DNA from: Porticoccus sp038143955
GTDB taxonomy: Bacteria; Pseudomonadota; Gammaproteobacteria; Pseudomonadales; Porticoccaceae
Assembly (NCBI GenBank): GCA_038143955.1
Contig: JAYQMT010000005.1
Span: 806,001 to 870,000, forward strand
Length of the DNA stretch: 64,000 nucleotides
Reading direction: 5' to 3'
The translations under genes and the position numbers were made by a program. This document shows, one piece after another, positions 18,952 through 27,682 of this stretch; position 1 is the first letter of the stretch, and the number at the start of each line of letters is the position of its first letter. Under the pieces are notes generated by a model. The model did not search any database, had not been told where the DNA came from, and saw only the letters and a list, made by a program, of their open reading frames with translations.

Positions 18952-19481
18952 TATTTTTTCTTCATTACCAAGACTATTTCTCCTACTTTAAACCCAAACT
19001 TCTTCATAGATGTTCTATTCAAGATCATATCTTCCTCTACAAGATACATCCAATCATCCATATTGAGATTAATTGTTGAATTCTTATAGGGAATATTCAA
19101 AACATAATTTAGGTTAACAGCGTTACCGTTAATCTTTCCTTTAGCTTCACCGATTACATCGCCAGCTGAGCCCACGAAAGAATTCTTGTCAGAGAAAACT
19201 ATTTTCCATGTTCTTTGAGTTTTTTCGCCGTCATCAAAAATAAACCATTCCTCTAGTACCCCTACATTTTCTTCCCATTTACCCTTGATTTCTACTTTAA
19301 AGCTCCTAGTTTGTCTTCCGTTGAAATCAAATAAGCTACCCCAGCCTTCAATCTCTCCATCAAAAAAATTTCTTAGATCCATCTTATTAGATTTGTCGCC
19401 ATAATAATCAATTGAGTTATTAGTACATCCAGAAAACATAAAGCAAACAAAACTCATAGCTAAAAATTTCAACTTATTCAT
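18951..19481 (-). CDS. DUF3833 lipoprotein
   Basis: 176 residues from the ATG at 19481, which puts the signal at the N-terminus and the lipobox Cys at about residue 19 (MFSGCTNN). The frame is open a little further upstream, but that would bury the signal. Family hallmarks are LRNFFDGEIEGWGSLFDFNGRQTRSF and LEEWFIFDDGEKTQRTWK, ending in a beta-rich domain. It should be anchored in a membrane facing the periplasm. Its role is unknown, but DUF3833 is a standard member of this operon type. Coupled by a one-base overlap to the SDR gene after it. Confidence 0.88.
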   Translation of the reverse strand: MNKLKFLAMSFVCFMFSGCTNNSIDYYGDKSNKMDLRNFFDGEIEGWGSLFDFNGRQTRSFKVEIKGKWEENVGVLEEWFIFDDGEKTQRTWKIVFSDKNSFVGSAGDVIGEAKGKINGNAVNLNYVLNIPYKNSTINLNMDDWMYLVEEDMILNRTSMKKFGFKVGEIVLVMKKK

Positions 19482-19533
19482 ATAAAACCTATTGTCCTTA
19501 TTAATTAATTTCAATCCCTGCAAATGCTGGAAA

Positions 19534-20688
19534 CTAGTTTAATATCTCAACTTGCATGACATTCGTTCTATTCGAATTAAAACCTGCGATACAGATACTT
19601 AGATAAAACTCCCATGAACGTAAAAATGACTCCGAACAACCATTTTTTAATAACTTATTTTTTTGTCCTGAAAAATTTTCTTTCCATTTTTGAAGTGTCC
19701 AAGCATAGTCTTTACCAAATTCAAATATCTCGCCTATCTCCAATTTTGAAGCTCTAGCCTTGCTACAAAAAACTTCTTTTGATGGTAGCATTCCACCAGG
19801 AAAAACATGGTGCCTGATATAGTCGCTCTTTTTTCTATATTCAGGAAAAATTTTATCATCAATAGTAATAGTCTGAATCATTGCTCTTCCATTTTTTTTA
19901 AGCAATCTTTTTACTTGATCAAAATAAGTTTTCCAGAACTTTTCACCAACGGCCTCGAACATTTCGATAGATACTATTCGATCAAACGTACCCTTAATTT
20001 TTCGATAATCTTTCATAAGGATTTCTGCATTTCCGTTTAATCTTTTTTTAGCGAAATCATATTGCTCGTTAGATATTGTTAATCCTGTAATACGCGCTCC
20101 AGTTATAATCGCTTCTTCCGCAAAACCTCCCCAACCACACCCAATTTCCAAGGTATTTTTATTTTGTAAATTAATTTTATTAATTATCCGTTGATATTTA
20201 TATAACTGTGCTTCCATTAAGCTGTCTTTATCGCTAGCTCTTATAGCTGACGAATAGGTCATTGTTGGGTCGAGCCAAGACTGATAAAAATCATTGCCTA
20301 TATCATAGTGCTCAAGAATATTTTTTTTGCTCCCGTAAAGTGAATTTGCTCTTACTAATTGATTATGCAGATAAAAAAATATCTTATTAAAAAAACTTGC
20401 TTGTCCTTTATTTTTTATACTACTTAAGTTTAAACTACAATAAGTTAAAAAACTGGCTACATCAGGGCTATCCCAAAAATCTAAATGGTAGGCCTCTCCT
20501 AAGCCAATATCCCCTCTTTTTGTCAACATACCCATAATCTGCCAGTTATGGATAGTTATATCGGATTTTGGTCCATCAATATCTCCACTGAAAATTAGCT
20601 CCTTTGAGTTAGGCAGACGAATAGTTAAGTGTCCGATATCAGCTTTTTCAAAAAGAATTTTTAATGCATCTTCATACTTTTTACTCAT
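19534..20688 (-). CDS. cyclopropane-fatty-acyl-phospholipid synthase family methyltransferase
   Basis: 384 residues. The C-terminal two thirds is the CFA synthase methyltransferase, with SAM motif LEIGCGWGGFAEEAI, DRIVSIEMFEAVG, and YIRHHVFPGGMLPS. The N-terminal part is a short lipid-binding domain with GLGEAYHLDFWDSPD. The enzyme transfers a methyl carbon to unsaturated acyl chains of membrane phospholipids. In this operon type such paralogues are linked to singlet-oxygen stress and to furan or branched fatty acids rather than to plain cyclopropanation, so I leave the symbol empty. It lies between the DUF1365 and DUF3833 genes, 11 and about 50 bases apart. Confidence 0.9.
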   Translation of the reverse strand: MSKKYEDALKILFEKADIGHLTIRLPNSKELIFSGDIDGPKSDITIHNWQIMGMLTKRGDIGLGEAYHLDFWDSPDVASFLTYCSLNLSSIKNKGQASFFNKIFFYLHNQLVRANSLYGSKKNILEHYDIGNDFYQSWLDPTMTYSSAIRASDKDSLMEAQLYKYQRIINKINLQNKNTLEIGCGWGGFAEEAIITGARITGLTISNEQYDFAKKRLNGNAEILMKDYRKIKGTFDRIVSIEMFEAVGEKFWKTYFDQVKRLLKKNGRAMIQTITIDDKIFPEYRKKSDYIRHHVFPGGMLPSKEVFCSKARASKLEIGEIFEFGKDYAWTLQKWKENFSGQKNKLLKNGCSESFLRSWEFYLSICIAGFNSNRTNVMQVEILN

Positions 20689-20699
20689 ATATTTCTACT

Positions 20700-21464
20700 C
20701 TAGGTAATATTTTTATTAATTTTTTTTGGTTTCTTGACGAAAGGAATTCTTTTAATCCAAAGCCTAAATGCATGAAAATGAATAAAAAAAATCACCTTAA
20801 AAGCCAGAAAGGGCAAAATAAATATGTATGGAAGCAAGTTTGTATTACTCAATGGAACAATGTTTCCTGTTATAGTTGTGGAAATCAACTTTTTATTTTC
20901 ATCCACATAATTAATATCAATTTTCAAATTTTTTTTATTTACGTCAAACTTAAAATCATATTGTCCTTTAATCTGACAAAAAGGTGAGACATGGAATACC
21001 TTTGGATGTCTTATTGTGTTTGTATATTTAATTGGACTCATATCTTTTTTAAAACATAAATATCCATGCCTTTCTTTAAAGGTGTTATTCACCTCAGCTA
21101 AAACAACTTTCAGTCTTTTATCTTTATCAAAACATAGCCAAAAACTTACAGGATTAAAGCCCCACCCTAGTGCTTTTGGAATGGTCAAAAGCTTTATATC
21201 ATCTGCATTACTATGATCTATGTCGTGCTCATCAAAAATACTTTCGACGTATAATCTAGGGTCTGTAAATTTTTTAAAGCCATAATCTTTCCAAAATACG
21301 CTAAATAAATTGAGTTTATTTATTGAAAAAAACATGTTCTTTTTAGAGGAGGATAAAAAATTTAAATTTAGTAATACATATAGCATATTATGAGAAAACT
21401 CATATATTTCAGGAGTATGTCTTTTATGAAATATTTTCATTTTGACTAAGAGAGAATTATTCAA
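20700..21464 (-). CDS. DUF1365 family protein
   Basis: 254 residues with the DUF1365 pattern: HKRHTPEIYEFSHNMLYVLLNL near the start, DPRLYVESIFDEHDI, GWGFNPVSFWLCFD, EVNNTFKERHGYL and VSPFCQIKGQYDF, and a C-terminal hydrophobic helix. The biochemical function is not established. The start overlaps the stop of the FAD oxidase gene by four bases, so they are coupled. Nearly always found, as here, between an FAD amine-oxidase-like gene and a CFA synthase-like gene. Confidence 0.9.
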   Translation of the reverse strand: MNNSLLVKMKIFHKRHTPEIYEFSHNMLYVLLNLNFLSSSKKNMFFSINKLNLFSVFWKDYGFKKFTDPRLYVESIFDEHDIDHSNADDIKLLTIPKALGWGFNPVSFWLCFDKDKRLKVVLAEVNNTFKERHGYLCFKKDMSPIKYTNTIRHPKVFHVSPFCQIKGQYDFKFDVNKKNLKIDINYVDENKKLISTTITGNIVPLSNTNLLPYIFILPFLAFKVIFFIHFHAFRLWIKRIPFVKKPKKINKNIT

Positions 21465-22732
21465 GACATATCACTTTTTTTCATTCTTCTGGAAACATCT
21501 ACTGCACTCCATACTCCATCCTCATGAAAACCATATCGCAAATATGCACCACAAAACCATACGTGTTGATTGCCTTGCATTTTATTTAAGGATAACTGGC
21601 CATCTATTGCATTTTGATCAAAAATTGGATGGTAAAATTCATGTATATCATATATTTTTTCTTTAGCAACCGGTGATACTGGATTTAAAGTCACAAATAA
21701 AGGTGTTTCAAAACTAATATGCTGCAATTTGTTCATCCAGTATGTCACCGCAACCATGCTGGCCTCTTCCCCTTTTTGATAAAGATAGTTCCAGCTACTC
21801 CAACATTTCTTTTTTTTTGGCATCTGCTTAGAGTCAAAATGTGTATACGCTACATTTTTTTGTCTGGAGAATTTTTTCAGTGCATTTTGCATTACTGGAT
21901 TTATAGATTTCAAGATAGGAAGAATCTCAACTGGATGACATGCAAATAAAACTTCATCGTAAACGACTGGATCTTCATCATATACTTTAATGTGGATTTT
22001 ACTGTTTAAACAATTGATATAATCAATATTACAATTTTTTTTAAGGGTGTTATTTTTACTAATGGAGGCCACTAGAGCTTTAACATACTCTTTACTTTTA
22101 TATTTTATTGTATGCCATTGTGGTCTATTTTTGAGACTTAATAGGCCATGATTATCAAAAAAACTAACAAATGTGGTCGCTGGAAAACTTAACATAGTGC
22201 TAGATGGACAGCTCCAAATTGCTCCACCCATTGGCAAAATATAATAATCTCGGAACCATGACCCAAGATTCATTGTTTTAATTAATTCACCAAGCGATAA
22301 ATCAGGAGATTCTTTTATGAAATCTTTTGCTTTGGTATTAAATTTAATAATATCCAGAACACCTCTTAACATTTTAATATTAAACAAATTTTTTCTCTGA
22401 GCGAAAAGTGTATCAAAAGATGAGCCAGCCCACTCTAACTGCCCATCATCCGCAGATACAGCGAATGACATCTCTGTATCCTCGATATCGACCTCCAAGT
22501 CTTTCAGGAGTTTATTAAGAAGCGGATAGGTACGGTCATTTAAAACAATAAAGCCAGTATCGACATACACTTTTAATTTTTTATTATCCAAAATAGAAAT
22601 AGTTCTGCTATGTCCACCAAAAACAGCATTTTTTTCGTAAACTGTTATATCATATTTATCCTTTAAGAAATAAGCCGCGCTTAATCCTGAGATACCTGAG
22701 CCAATAATGGCCAACTTCTTTTTTCGATCCAT
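21461..22732 (-). CDS. FAD-dependent amine-oxidase-like protein, first gene of the stress operon
   Basis: 423 residues. The dinucleotide motif IIGSGISGLSAAYFLKD is at the N-terminus. VDTGFIVLNDRTYP, FFDNHGLLSLKNRPQW and the C-terminal FAD contact WFCGAYLRYGFHEDGVWSAVD are typical of the COG2907-type oxidoreductases that pair with DUF1365 and CFA-synthase-like proteins. It leads the operon, so the 249-base gap upstream must hold the promoter. That gap contains two AT-rich inverted repeats built from TTGTTAA words. The substrate is presumably an acyl chain or a lipid, which is inferred from the operon. Confidence 0.9.
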   Translation of the reverse strand: MDRKKKLAIIGSGISGLSAAYFLKDKYDITVYEKNAVFGGHSRTISILDNKKLKVYVDTGFIVLNDRTYPLLNKLLKDLEVDIEDTEMSFAVSADDGQLEWAGSSFDTLFAQRKNLFNIKMLRGVLDIIKFNTKAKDFIKESPDLSLGELIKTMNLGSWFRDYYILPMGGAIWSCPSSTMLSFPATTFVSFFDNHGLLSLKNRPQWHTIKYKSKEYVKALVASISKNNTLKKNCNIDYINCLNSKIHIKVYDEDPVVYDEVLFACHPVEILPILKSINPVMQNALKKFSRQKNVAYTHFDSKQMPKKKKCWSSWNYLYQKGEEASMVAVTYWMNKLQHISFETPLFVTLNPVSPVAKEKIYDIHEFYHPIFDQNAIDGQLSLNKMQGNQHVWFCGAYLRYGFHEDGVWSAVDVSRRMKKSDMS

Positions 22733-22840
22733 GTTTATCCGTTTTTTTAACTATTGATTTCTGCTAAATTATTTAATTTTGGCTAGTAGATTATCTGCAA
22801 AATTTATATATTTGATGCCCTGAAAATATCATTTCGGTGA

Positions 22841-22866
22841 ATTTGTTAATTAGTTAATTAACAAAT
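22841..22866. promoter_or_regulatory. perfect 12-bp inverted repeat, candidate operator
   Basis: ATTTGTTAATTA (22841-22852) and its exact reverse complement TAATTAACAAAT (22855-22866) are separated by two bases. It lies in the gap between the divergent FAD-oxidase operon and the inverse-autotransporter gene. Too AT-rich and without a T tract, so it is not a convincing terminator. A dimeric repressor or activator site is likelier. The TTTGTTAA word recurs 70 bases to the right. Confidence 0.55.
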
Positions 22867-22903
22867 CGAAAATTAAAATTTAGTCTAAAGTACTTATTTT
22901 TTC

Positions 22904-22919
22904 AACAAACAAGTTTGTT
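22904..22919. promoter_or_regulatory. second inverted repeat with the same half-site, candidate operator
   Basis: AACAAAC (22904-22910) and GTTTGTT (22913-22919) pair perfectly across two bases. The right arm continues as TTTGTTAA, the same word as in the repeat at 22841. The spacing between the two dyads is about six helical turns. Both face the inverse-autotransporter start at 22982 on one side and the FAD-oxidase operon on the other. Confidence 0.45.
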
Positions 22920-22981
22920 AACTATGGTCTTTAAGGTATAGTTCTTTTGAAAACAATATAATAAATAACTGTGGGCACCAT

Positions 22982-24037
22982 ATGAAACTTAATTTTACCA
23001 AAAGCGTTATGTATTTTGTTGTATATTTAATTGTTATTTTTTCCTCATCTACTCATGCTGAGTACAATGATGGTAACCCATTTTCGGTAGTTTCTAAAAC
23101 AACAATTTTGGCTGGTGGCAACCCTCCCAATACTTCACTTAATACTTTTAAAGACATAGCAAAAAAAGCTAAGCAACTCAATATAAACTCAGTAAAAAAT
23201 AATATAACTAACAGCCTTGGCGAAAAAGGTAAAAAGGTAACGCAAACTTATCTAGAAAAATATTTTCCAACCGTTGAGCTAGAACTTGATTTGATGAACG
23301 AATCAAACCCCACATCGAGTATCTTGATCCTGGCTCCTCTATCAGACCCCAATGACACTATTAATACTTTTTTTACACAAGACAGTATTTTTTATAGTGA
23401 TAATCGAACCACAGTAAATCTTGGTGTTGGCTATCGTCGTCTTGAGTGGGGCAAAAAACTGCTTTTAGGAATAAACGCCTTCTATGACCATGAGTTTCCC
23501 TATAATCATCAACGGACAAGTCTAGGATTCGAAGCTAGGACTTCTGTGGGTGAAATAAATGCAAATATATATAATAGCTTAACAGATTGGCGAGATGGAC
23601 GAGATGGTTTAGATGAACGAGGTCTTGATGGGCGAGACATTGAAATTGGTATTCCCTTGCCTTATATGAATTGGGCTTATGTTTTTGCTAAAGCATTCAC
23701 ATGGGATAGTGAGCTTTCTGGAGTAAAAGATATATCTGGAACCAATCTATCTATTCGGGCAAATCCACCAAGTTTACGTGGAGTAGAGATTGAGTTCGGC
23801 AGAGTTGATTATGGTAATACCTCAAGTAATGATGAAAAAGATGCCAATTTTTTCAAAATCAGAGTGAATTTGACAGAATTGTTGAAAACTCCAGCCGATG
23901 CTGCGCCAATAGTCAGCAAGCATGCTTATCAGCTTGGTGATATGGAAGCACAACGTTACGAAAAAGTTCGTCGTGAAAATAAAATATATAAGCAAATGAG
24001 ATCAAATGGTCAACAAGTAATGGTTTCAGGTTTCTAA
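22982..24037 (+). CDS. inverse autotransporter beta-barrel domain protein without a passenger
   Basis: 351 residues with a signal peptide (cut near THA-EYN). The barrel resembles the intimin/invasin translocator: a helical linker (LGEKGKKVTQTYLEKYFPTVELEL), TFFTQDSIFYSDNRTTVNLGVGYRR, LLLGINAFYDHEFPYNHQRTSLGFEA, and later strands with LPYMNWAYVFAKAF and LRGVEIEFGRVDYG. Full inverse autotransporters continue into Ig-like passenger domains. Here the gene ends soon after the barrel and the short tail QQVMVSGF. It therefore makes an outer-membrane barrel with at most a short exposed tail. A separate exported protein gene follows about 60 bases later on the same strand. Confidence 0.8.
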   Translation: MKLNFTKSVMYFVVYLIVIFSSSTHAEYNDGNPFSVVSKTTILAGGNPPNTSLNTFKDIAKKAKQLNINSVKNNITNSLGEKGKKVTQTYLEKYFPTVELELDLMNESNPTSSILILAPLSDPNDTINTFFTQDSIFYSDNRTTVNLGVGYRRLEWGKKLLLGINAFYDHEFPYNHQRTSLGFEARTSVGEINANIYNSLTDWRDGRDGLDERGLDGRDIEIGIPLPYMNWAYVFAKAFTWDSELSGVKDISGTNLSIRANPPSLRGVEIEFGRVDYGNTSSNDEKDANFFKIRVNLTELLKTPADAAPIVSKHAYQLGDMEAQRYEKVRRENKIYKQMRSNGQQVMVSGF

Positions 24038-24095
24038 ATAGCAAAATCCACTGCGCTTGACCCGCATAACAGATAGGTTGTTTAAGGAAAAAATT

Positions 24096-25040
24096 ATGGA
24101 AAATATACGCAATTGGTTAGTAACTCTAATGCTACCAGTCATTTTTTATTCATCTTCTGCTCTGGCGGTGTTTGATGAAAATTTAAGCCAAGCATGCGAA
24201 AAGAGTAGTGGTAGCACTATTAAGGTATATCCTGGTGACTCCAATCCTTTCAGGCAGGCAGGGAATATCAATAATGCTGGTGATCAGTGTAGCGAAGTTC
24301 CTGATGCTTACCGTATCACTATATATAAATTTGGTGCGTGTAAACAGGACCCATTTATATCTAATGACTTTTCAACTTGTGAATATTTTATTGACTCCCC
24401 TACACCGGTAGTTCACACCATTGTGGGTATTGGCTCACCACAACCGTTGGCTACGACCGGCTCTATCGCCCCAGGTACCTACTCCTATGGATTTATGATA
24501 CTCAGCAACTCTCTCGAGGTAAAGCACACGCAAACTTACGATACAGCGATGAACTCGGCTCCTAATGGTTCTGGGATAAAAACAGGTACCACCTGCTGGT
24601 CTATAGACTACACCACCACTTTTGGTGGCCTGCTACCTTTATACGGGGGGAGAGGCACAACTGCTAATACTGGAATTGAATGCGGCCTAGCCAGTGATGC
24701 TCAACCAGAATTCACTAAAGAAATATTTGACACTATGGGAGATGGAGTTTACGTAGCCACAGATCCTGGTGAATTTACATTGCCAAGTGGCGACACGATG
24801 AGAGCCAAGTTGCTGACACAAGATAATAAAACAACCTCACCCAGCGCTGCAGACGCAGAAAGACTCTTTGCCAGAATTGATTTCGCAAATGATAAAGTAG
24901 TAACAGAATCAAGCAGTTTCGAAATCAAATTCAAGCTCACAGACGCAGTCTCACTTGACTCTGGATGGGATGGCGCTAATAGTTTCATGGTTAAAATGGG
25001 TGCAGACCCGTTTCAGGTAGAAGTTTTAGTCACCAATTAA
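24096..25040 (+). CDS. exported cysteine-containing protein of unknown function
   Basis: The ATG at 24096 gives 314 residues with a clear signal peptide (MENIRNWLVTLMLPVIFYSSSALA). The mature protein is beta-rich, low in Lys/Arg and has six to seven Cys (ACEKS, QCSEV, GACKQ, STCEY, TTCWS, IECGL), likely forming disulfides. The C-terminal half reads like a beta-sandwich (DGVYVATDPGEFTLPSGDTMRAKLL). No family recognised. It follows the inverse-autotransporter barrel in the same direction with no terminator between, so it may be secreted through it, sit on it or simply share its promoter. Confidence 0.65.
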   Translation: MENIRNWLVTLMLPVIFYSSSALAVFDENLSQACEKSSGSTIKVYPGDSNPFRQAGNINNAGDQCSEVPDAYRITIYKFGACKQDPFISNDFSTCEYFIDSPTPVVHTIVGIGSPQPLATTGSIAPGTYSYGFMILSNSLEVKHTQTYDTAMNSAPNGSGIKTGTTCWSIDYTTTFGGLLPLYGGRGTTANTGIECGLASDAQPEFTKEIFDTMGDGVYVATDPGEFTLPSGDTMRAKLLTQDNKTTSPSAADAERLFARIDFANDKVVTESSSFEIKFKLTDAVSLDSGWDGANSFMVKMGADPFQVEVLVTN

Positions 25041-25066
25041 AGCAGTCAATTTTATTTCTGATATGC

Positions 25067-25105
25067 TTCAGAAAAACCTCTTGAAATTTTCGTGGTTTTT
25101 CTGAA
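25067..25105. terminator. hairpin between convergent genes
   Basis: TTCAGAAAAACC (25067-25078) pairs perfectly with GGTTTTTCTGAA (25094-25105), twelve pairs with a 15-base loop. It lies between the exported protein gene and the convergent SDR gene, where a bidirectional terminator is expected. There is no long T tract, so the efficiency is uncertain. Confidence 0.6.
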
Positions 25106-25122
25106 ATGCCGTGAAATAAGTT

Positions 25123-25830
25123 TTACCATGGGAGCTCCTCGCCATTCCAATCCCAAAATCGCCCGCTGTTTTTTGAATTAAGTTTACCTATAACATTGAG
25201 AAGTAATGTTGCTGTTTGATCTGTATTAAAAAGTTTTTTAGTGGGTACATTTCCTTGAAACGGTTTAGATAATCCAGTATCGGTTGTACCGGGATGAAGA
25301 GCGGCGACACAGCAATTTGGAACTTTATATTGCCACTCAAGGGATATTGTTTTTATAACCATATTTAAAGCTGCTTTTGAAGCTCTGTAGCTATACCAGC
25401 CACCTAGTCTATTGTCTTGAATACTGCCAACTTTAGCTGAAATAACAGCTAAAATTGGCGCTTTGGATCCAAGAAGTGATTTAGAAAAATATTTAGCTAT
25501 TAATAAAGTGGGCAGCGTGTTGATTCTAAAATTATGAAGAAAAAAATCTGGCTCGATTGTTCGTACTGTCTTTTCTGGCCCCTTTTCTTTTGTGTGGAGC
25601 ATGCCGATGCAATTGATTATCCAGTCTATTTTTTTTAGGTTGACAGATAAGCTTTTAAAGTCTTCTTCTTTAGTGACATCAAGCTTGTACCAATTGAGCC
25701 TACGGTCATTAAATTCAGGGCAAGTCTTTCTGTAGGTCCCATGCAAATTACAATTTTGATTATTTTTAAGTATAGTTTTAATGAGACCCATACCTATACC
25801 ACCAGTTCCACCAATTATAACAATATTCAC
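25123..25830 (-). CDS. short-chain dehydrogenase of the photolyase-associated type
   Basis: 235 residues. Cofactor motif GGTGGIGMGLIKT at the N-terminus, WIINCIGMLH, catalytic Ser in AVISAKVGSI and YSYRASKAALNM as the YxxxK site. The C-terminus ends SGRFWDWNGEELPW, a motif I associate with the SDRs found beside photolyase and DUF393 genes. Overlaps the DUF393 gene by four bases (ATGA), so it is translated with it. The substrate is unknown. Confidence 0.86.
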   Translation of the reverse strand: MNIVIIGGTGGIGMGLIKTILKNNQNCNLHGTYRKTCPEFNDRRLNWYKLDVTKEEDFKSLSVNLKKIDWIINCIGMLHTKEKGPEKTVRTIEPDFFLHNFRINTLPTLLIAKYFSKSLLGSKAPILAVISAKVGSIQDNRLGGWYSYRASKAALNMVIKTISLEWQYKVPNCCVAALHPGTTDTGLSKPFQGNVPTKKLFNTDQTATLLLNVIGKLNSKNSGRFWDWNGEELPW

Positions 25831-26216
25831 TGATCGTTACCGACACATGTATCGCAGTCATATAGGCGGCGATATCTTTTTTTAGCCCAGATATTATATG
25901 CGTATCCAGCAGCATGGTTGATGAGAGGCCATAACAAAGGCTTAAAAATCCACCCCCAGTTGGTGTGTGACCAAGCCTGTACCGTTGCAGGAACTCCTCT
26001 GATCCAGTCTCCTTTAGCAGTTCTAAGATGAAGAACTTTGAGCATATCTAATTGTGATGGCATACTGTCATCTAATTCGCAATTATGAACATCCATGAAG
26101 GCTAAACCCCCATCATTAATGCCCTCAAGTAGCTTTATTTCTTTAGTACACATCGGACAGGAACCATCAAAAAATAAAATATCTTTTGCATATTTTTCAT
26201 CAAAAAAATTTGTCAT
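25827..26216 (-). CDS. DUF393 (DCC family) thiol-disulfide-like protein
   Basis: 129 residues. The DCC motif is near the N-terminus as FFDGSCPMCTKEI, with a CxxC-like pair, followed by LAFMDVHNCELDD and the LHLRTAKGDWIRGVPATVQAWSH segment of the family. Predicted thioredoxin-like fold, possibly a thiol oxidoreductase. Coupled by a four-base overlap to the SDR gene downstream and divergent from a renalase-like FAD protein. DUF393 genes are common in photolyase and lipid-oxidation clusters. Confidence 0.88.
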   Translation of the reverse strand: MTNFFDEKYAKDILFFDGSCPMCTKEIKLLEGINDGGLAFMDVHNCELDDSMPSQLDMLKVLHLRTAKGDWIRGVPATVQAWSHTNWGWIFKPLLWPLINHAAGYAYNIWAKKRYRRLYDCDTCVGNDQ

Positions 26217-26437
26217 ATAATGCTCTTTATTTTAGGATTAGTTAGTTAGAATGATATTATGAAATTCATAAGTAGCAATTTTTTTTGATGAAAATAACCG
26301 TGTGTATAAAGTATTCAAGATAGCGCTCATTGCTGTTAAAGAAGATGAGAAAATCATAAAAAACCCATATTTAAACTTAATTATAATGAAATTTTTCAGC
26401 AAACTAAAGAAGAGGAGCACTCTTTGTGGTTAGGGTA

Positions 26438-27583
26438 ATGGATAGCACAGCGCCTAGGTTGCAAACAAAATCGATTGGTATTATAGGTGCAGGTATATCT
26501 GGGCTATCCTGCGCCAAAGTTTTAGAGCAAGCTGGCTATCATGTTGAAGTGTTCGATAAGGGTCGAAACCTATCTGGACGAATGGCTACAAGGCGCAATG
26601 ATCTCTCAGAATTTGATCATGGTGCGCAATATTTTACTGCCAAAAGCCCTGCCTTTACAAAAGAAGTCGATAGATGGATCGGTGCCGATGTTGCAAAGAT
26701 ATGGTCCCCAAAAATAGCAGTTTTAGATAATTTAAAAGAAAAAAGAATACCTACTAAAATAAACCAATTTAATAGCTGGATAACCAGAGGTAAAGAAAAG
26801 CTTAAATCTTTGAAAATACCGATTTTTTCTGCTAGTAGTACTGGCAACTCTGTGAAGCGTTTTGTTGGTGTTCCTAAGATGACAACCCCAGCCACATTTA
26901 TCTCTAGAGGTCTTTCTATTAGAAAAGAAACAACTATAGATTCTGTTTTTATCAGGCCTCAAAGTTATCCTCGATGGTCACTAAAAAGTAAGGAGGGTGG
27001 TCTTATAGAGGGTAACTTTAATATCGTAATTGCAGCCATTCCTGCCCCTCAAGCTGCAGATTTATTTAAAGAGATTTCACCTAAACTTACTGAAATTTCA
27101 CAAAACGTTAAAATGTCTGGGTCATGGGCTGTAATGGTCAACTTCGAAGAAAAAATTAACTTAAAATTTGATGCGGCGTTTGTTAATGGAGGTCCATTAA
27201 AATGGATTGCCAGAAACAATAGTAAGCCTGAAAGAGGTGCAACAGAGGCTTGGGTTCTTCATGCTACACCGGAATGGAGCGAGTCACATCTTGATATATC
27301 AAAAGAAAAAGCGATAGAGCTCCTTGTGAATGAATTCGTTGCTCTTGGTGGCTCCCTTCCTACACAATCTCAAGCACATCTGTGGCGGTATGCAGAGGCA
27401 TCTCAACCATTGGATATGAGTTTTGCCTGGGATGCAGAAAATAATCTTGGTATTTGTTCAGACTGGGTTAATGGCGGGAGAGTTGAAGGGGCATGGTTGA
27501 GTGGTAAAAGACTCGCTGAATTTATTATCAAATCCTTAAAAGACAATGATCCTTTAAGTAATTACTGGGGGCATGGTAATTAA
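26438..27583 (+). CDS. renalase-like FAD-dependent oxidoreductase
   Basis: About 381 residues from the ATG at 26438. A GTG at 26426 would add four residues and cannot be excluded. The FAD motif is SIGIIGAGISGLSCAKVLEQAGY, followed by GRMATRR and DHGAQYFTA, the markers of the COG3380/renalase group. The C-terminal FAD contact reads LGICSDWVNGGRVEGAWLSGKRLAE. Cytoplasmic; the substrate is unknown. Such genes are often next to photolyases in proteobacteria. The frame is intact. Divergent from DUF393, with about 210 bases between them holding only a doubtful short frame. Confidence 0.88.
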   Translation: MDSTAPRLQTKSIGIIGAGISGLSCAKVLEQAGYHVEVFDKGRNLSGRMATRRNDLSEFDHGAQYFTAKSPAFTKEVDRWIGADVAKIWSPKIAVLDNLKEKRIPTKINQFNSWITRGKEKLKSLKIPIFSASSTGNSVKRFVGVPKMTTPATFISRGLSIRKETTIDSVFIRPQSYPRWSLKSKEGGLIEGNFNIVIAAIPAPQAADLFKEISPKLTEISQNVKMSGSWAVMVNFEEKINLKFDAAFVNGGPLKWIARNNSKPERGATEAWVLHATPEWSESHLDISKEKAIELLVNEFVALGGSLPTQSQAHLWRYAEASQPLDMSFAWDAENNLGICSDWVNGGRVEGAWLSGKRLAEFIIKSLKDNDPLSNYWGHGN

Positions 27584-27682
27584 CCTTATGTTTTATCGAA
27601 TATTTCTAATTCTTTGTCATATATGAAGTTCGACCTACTCATGCATAAGGCTCTGTAAGCCTGTGAACTTAGGTACCCTTTA

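Noticed and set aside
22841..22919. CRISPR or intrinsic terminator at the AT-rich dyads
   Set aside because: No repeated spacer unit, and no T tract after a GC-bearing stem; position between divergent genes fits operators better.
26238..26420. 60-residue minus-strand frame between DUF393 and the renalase-like gene
   Set aside because: Hydrophobic, AT-driven, no ribosome binding site, and no signature; likelier the shared promoter region.
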